From JADGHX01 sp963837755 (lineage in GTDB: Bacteria > Pseudomonadota > Gammaproteobacteria > Steroidobacterales > Steroidobacteraceae), in NCBI GenBank assembly GCA_963837755.1, contig CAWIOP010000003.1:372001-436000 (forward strand): a DNA stretch of 64,000 nucleotides, written 5' to 3'. This document shows, piece by piece, positions 61,052-64,000 of the stretch. The notes beneath the pieces were generated by a model. It did no database searches and was not told the DNA's origin. It worked only from the letters and a program-made list of their open reading frames with translations. Both the position numbers and the translations under genes were made by a program. The stretch's first letter is position 1. Every line of letters begins with the position of its first letter.

Positions 61052-64000
61052 TCAGCCCACCGGCTGCGGCTTGGGGGGTACCGGCTCGGCGGCCGGCCCG
61101 GCGATGGCGCGCCCGAACACCGGCCCGAGCCAGCGCTCGATGTCGTCGATGAGCGTGAACATCGCCGGCACCACCACGAGCGTGAGCGCCGTCGACGTGA
61201 GCAGGCCGCCGATCACCGCCACCGCCATGGGCGCGCGGAACGATGAATCGCCATGAATGCCGAGGATGGTGGGCACCATGCCCGCGATCATGGCCACCGT
61301 GGTCATGACGATGGGGCGGGCACGCTTGTGGCCGGCTTCCAGCAGGGCCGTGAAGCGATCCTTGCCGGCGCGGACCTCTTCGATGGCGAAGTCCACGAGC
61401 AGGATCGAGTTCTTCGCCACGATGCCCATGAGCATGAGGAAGCCGATGACCACCGGCAGCGAGAACGACATGCCGCTGATCAGGAGCGCCACGGCCGCGC
61501 CGCCTATGGACAGGGGCAGGGCGGACAGAATGGTGATGGGCTGGAACACGCGCGCGAACAGTAGCACGAGCACCGCGAACACCATGAGGATGCCGGTGGC
61601 CATCGCAATGCCGAAATTCTCGAACAGCTCGGTCTGCAACTCCGCGTCGCCGGTCTCGATGAGGTTGATCCCCTGAGGGCGGTTCTTCACCGCTGGCAGC
61701 GCATGGATCTTCTCCATCGCTTCGCCGAGCTCGACGCCATTGAGGTCGGCCTCGAGCGCCACGCGGCGGCTCTGGTCGTAGCGGCGCACTCGGGTGGGGC
61801 CCTGGCCGAACGTGATGTCGGCGACGGCCTTCAGCGGCACGGCGCCGCCCATGGCCGTGGGCACCGGCAGGTTCTCGAGCGTGGACATGTCACGCCGAGC
61901 GTTCTCGAGCAGGCTCACGCGAATCGGCACCTGCCGGTCGCTCAGGGAGAACTTCGCCGCGTTCTGCGGCAGGTCTCCGAGCGTGGCAATGCGGATGGTC
62001 TGGCTGATGCTCTGAACCGTGACGCCGAGCTGTGCCGCGAGGTCGAAGCGCGGGTGGATGATGATCTCCGGCCGCTGCAGGTCGCCGTTGATGCGCGGGT
62101 CGCGCAGCTCCGGCAGCGTGCGCATTGCCACAACCACCTCGTCCGCAGTGGCCTCCACCAGCTTCGGGTCGTCGCCGGTGAGATAGAACGAGAGGTCGCG
62201 GCCTTCGCTCGCGCCCTGCGTGTTCTGGAAGTTGATGCGGGCATCGGGAATTTGCTTCAGCTCGCCCAGAAGCTTGCGCTCCCACTGTTGCTGGCTCAGC
62301 TCGCGCTCCTTGCGGGGAACGAGTGAGATGTACATGGTTGCGTTGCGCACCTCGCCGCCGTCCGTGCCGCCGATGGATTCGACGACGTTGGCGACCTCGG
62401 GGTGCTTCTTGATGATCTGGTACGCGGCGTCCGACACGCGCGTGGTTTCTTCGAGCCGCACGCCGGGAGGCAGCTCGATCTGCAGGATCGAGTTCGCGAC
62501 ATCGGCCGGCGGAATGAACGCGGTGGGCACGAAGTTGAGCGCGACGATGGACAGCGCGAAGAACACGGTGCCGCCCGCGATGGTCTTCCAGCGGTTCGTG
62601 ATGCACTTGGCAAGGAAACCCATGTACCACGTCATGATGGGGCCGTCGGTGTGCGTGGGCAGGCTGTCGGGCCGCAATGTGTAGGCGGCGATCACCGGCG
62701 TGATGAGGCGCGCAACGAGCAGCGAGAAGAACACGGCCGCCGCAACGGTGAGGCCGAACTGCTTGAAGTACTGCCCCACGATGCCGGACATGAAGCTCAC
62801 CGGCAGGAACACCGCGATGATGGTGGCCGAGGTGGCCACGACTGCAAGCCCGATCTCGTCCGCCGCGTCGAGCGCGGCCTGGAAGCCGCTCTTGCCCATG
62901 CGCATGTGGCGTACGATGTTCTCGATTTCCACGATGGCGTCGTCGACCAGCACGCCGGCCACGAGCGACAGCGCGAGCAGGCTCACGCCATTCAGCGTGA
63001 AGTCGAACCAGTACATGAAGGCGAACGTGGGGATCGCCGACAGCGGAATGGCGAGCGCCGAGATGGCGGTGGCGCGCCAGTCCCGCAGGAACAGCCACAC
63101 GACCAGCACCGCGAGGATGGAGCCCTCGATGAGCGTGATCATGGCCGAGTGATACTGCAGCTGGGTGTTGTCGACGGTGGTGAAGACCTGGTCGAACTTC
63201 ACCTGCGGGAATTCCTTGCCGACCTTCGCGATCTCGGCCTGCACGTCCTCGAACACCGTGACGTCAGAGGAGCCCTTCGAGCGGAACACGCCGAAGTTCG
63301 TGGCCGGCCGGCCGTTGAGCCTCGACAGGCCGCGAATCTCGGCCACGCTGTCGCGCACCTCTGCGATATCCGCGAGGCGCGCGATGCGGCCGCCCTGCAG
63401 GATGATCTGTGTATCCGCCAGCGCCGCGGCCGTCTTGGCGCCGCCGAGCACGCGGATGGCCTGTTCGCCGCCGCCCACCTGCGCGCGGCCGCCGGGCGCG
63501 TCGAGGTTGAGCGTGCGCAGTTGCGCGTTGACCTCCACCGCCGTGATGCCGAGCGCCTGCATGCGGCCCGGATCGAGCTCGATGCGGATCTCGCGGTTCA
63601 CGCCGCCGCCGCGCGACACCTGCGCAACACCGGAGATGGACACCAGCCGCCTGGTGATGGTGTTGTCGACGAACCAGGAGAGCTCTTCCTCCGTCATCGA
63701 CGTGGTGCTGACGGCGTAATAGACGATGGCCCCGCCGTCGACATCGAAGCGCGTGACCACCGGCTCCTGGATGCCGTCCGGCAGGTCCGCGCGCACTTTC
63801 GACACGGCGTCACGCACGTCTGTGACGGCGCGATCCACCGGCGTGCCGATCTGGAACTCGATGCCGATCGAGGCGGAGCCTTCCATCGCGGTGGACTGGA
63901 TGTGCTTCACGCCACCGATGCTGGCCACGCCGCCTTCGATCTTCTGGATGATCTGCGTCTCGATCTCCGGCGGCGCGGCTCCCGGCTGCGAGACCGTGAC
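61052..64000 (-). CDS. RND multidrug efflux permease (HAE1/AcrB family), N-terminus beyond window
   Basis: The frame continues past the right edge (VTVSQPGAAPPEIETQIIQK is seen before the internal GTG at 63928). About 980 residues are visible of some 1,030. Helix 4 carries the proton-relay Asp pair in GVLVDDAIVEIENIV. Other hallmarks are SFMSGIVGQYFKQFGLTVAA and FALSIVALNFVPTAFIPP. The end, AEPVPPKPQPVG, is Pro-rich. By family it is the inner-membrane pump of a tripartite proton-driven exporter; the adaptor should lie to the right. Confidence 0.93.
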   Translation of the reverse strand, partial: VTVSQPGAAPPEIETQIIQKIEGGVASIGGVKHIQSTAMEGSASIGIEFQIGTPVDRAVTDVRDAVSKVRADLPDGIQEPVVTRFDVDGGAIVYYAVSTTSMTEEELSWFVDNTITRRLVSISGVAQVSRGGGVNREIRIELDPGRMQALGITAVEVNAQLRTLNLDAPGGRAQVGGGEQAIRVLGGAKTAAALADTQIILQGGRIARLADIAEVRDSVAEIRGLSRLNGRPATNFGVFRSKGSSDVTVFEDVQAEIAKVGKEFPQVKFDQVFTTVDNTQLQYHSAMITLIEGSILAVLVVWLFLRDWRATAISALAIPLSAIPTFAFMYWFDFTLNGVSLLALSLVAGVLVDDAIVEIENIVRHMRMGKSGFQAALDAADEIGLAVVATSATIIAVFLPVSFMSGIVGQYFKQFGLTVAAAVFFSLLVARLITPVIAAYTLRPDSLPTHTDGPIMTWYMGFLAKCITNRWKTIAGGTVFFALSIVALNFVPTAFIPPADVANSILQIELPPGVRLEETTRVSDAAYQIIKKHPEVANVVESIGGTDGGEVRNATMYISLVPRKERELSQQQWERKLLGELKQIPDARINFQNTQGASEGRDLSFYLTGDDPKLVEATADEVVVAMRTLPELRDPRINGDLQRPEIIIHPRFDLAAQLGVTVQSISQTIRIATLGDLPQNAAKFSLSDRQVPIRVSLLENARRDMSTLENLPVPTAMGGAVPLKAVADITFGQGPTRVRRYDQSRRVALEADLNGVELGEAMEKIHALPAVKNRPQGINLIETGDAELQTELFENFGIAMATGILMVFAVLVLLFARVFQPITILSALPLSIGGAAVALLISGMSFSLPVVIGFLMLMGIVAKNSILLVDFAIEEVRAGKDRFTALLEAGHKRARPIVMTTVAMIAGMVPTILGIHGDSSFRAPMAVAVIGGLLTSTALTLVVVPAMFTLIDDIERWLGPVFGRAIAGPAAEPVPPKPQPVG

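Noticed and set aside
61890..63098. 402-codon minus-strand frame inside the RND pump
   Set aside because: Shadow of the RND gene in another frame; composition is His/Arg/Ala-rich with no motifs, while the real frame has full RND hallmarks.

Overview
The window is high-GC proteobacterial DNA. The housekeeping block rplU-rpmA-obgE / rpsT / murJ-ribF-ileS-lspA-ispH, with ispB and an lpxL-type acyltransferase, has a gene order typical of Gammaproteobacteria. The many TonB receptors, FecI/FecR signalling, ADOP-type permeases and free-living metabolism fit a Xanthomonadales/Nevskiales/Steroidobacter-like organism. No rRNA is present to fix the taxon, so this is an inference.

Layout. 1-2.3 kb: the end of a cytochrome c, then a DUF4142 protein, a blue-copper protein and an ECF sigma factor. 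2.4-3.8 kb: a scrapyard of gene remnants (start of a Fic gene with three operator-like repeats, an MFS piece, a cupin of the cysteine-dioxygenase type). 4.0-8.9 kb: an outer-membrane protein and a complete sigma factor / FecR / TonB-receptor surface-signalling cassette. 9.0-11.7 kb: a secreted protein and an HtrA-type lipoprotein protease. 11.8-12.6 kb: more remnants (HipA-like, GNAT). 12.6-21.4 kb: a metabolite locus of TonB receptor, MFS carrier and esterase on the plus strand, facing an AraC regulator and a 937-residue A-T-TE (NRPS-like) synthetase of the aryl-quinone/furanone type.

23.0-40.8 kb looks like a genomic island. A 57-bp imperfect direct repeat lies at 23,015 and again across the 3' end of tRNA-Pro(CGG) at 40,793-40,869. 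Inside are a large NACHT NTPase with an N-terminal Mrr-like nuclease domain (a likely antiphage protein), a second small PD-(D/E)XK-like protein, a tRNA-Ser-like attachment remnant, a broken TPR/STAND gene, a frameshifted aspartyl protease, a tripartite MacAB/ADOP exporter with its own NtrC-type two-component system, and a GIY-YIG-like protein. No integrase gene is visible.

41.0-52.8 kb is core chromosome (repeat lipoprotein, ispB, ribosomal proteins, cell-wall and tRNA-synthetase genes). From about 43.2 to 52.4 kb almost every essential gene carries single-base frame changes, which most likely reflect consensus errors rather than dead genes. A 33-bp near-perfect inverted repeat with an inner hairpin lies between rpsT and murJ. 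52.8-59.1 kb holds a LytS/LytR-type two-component system followed by an adaptor/ATPase/two-permease ABC exporter. 59.3-64 kb has a diguanylate cyclase with a shortened sensor region, an lpxL-like acyltransferase and an RND efflux pump that runs off the right edge.
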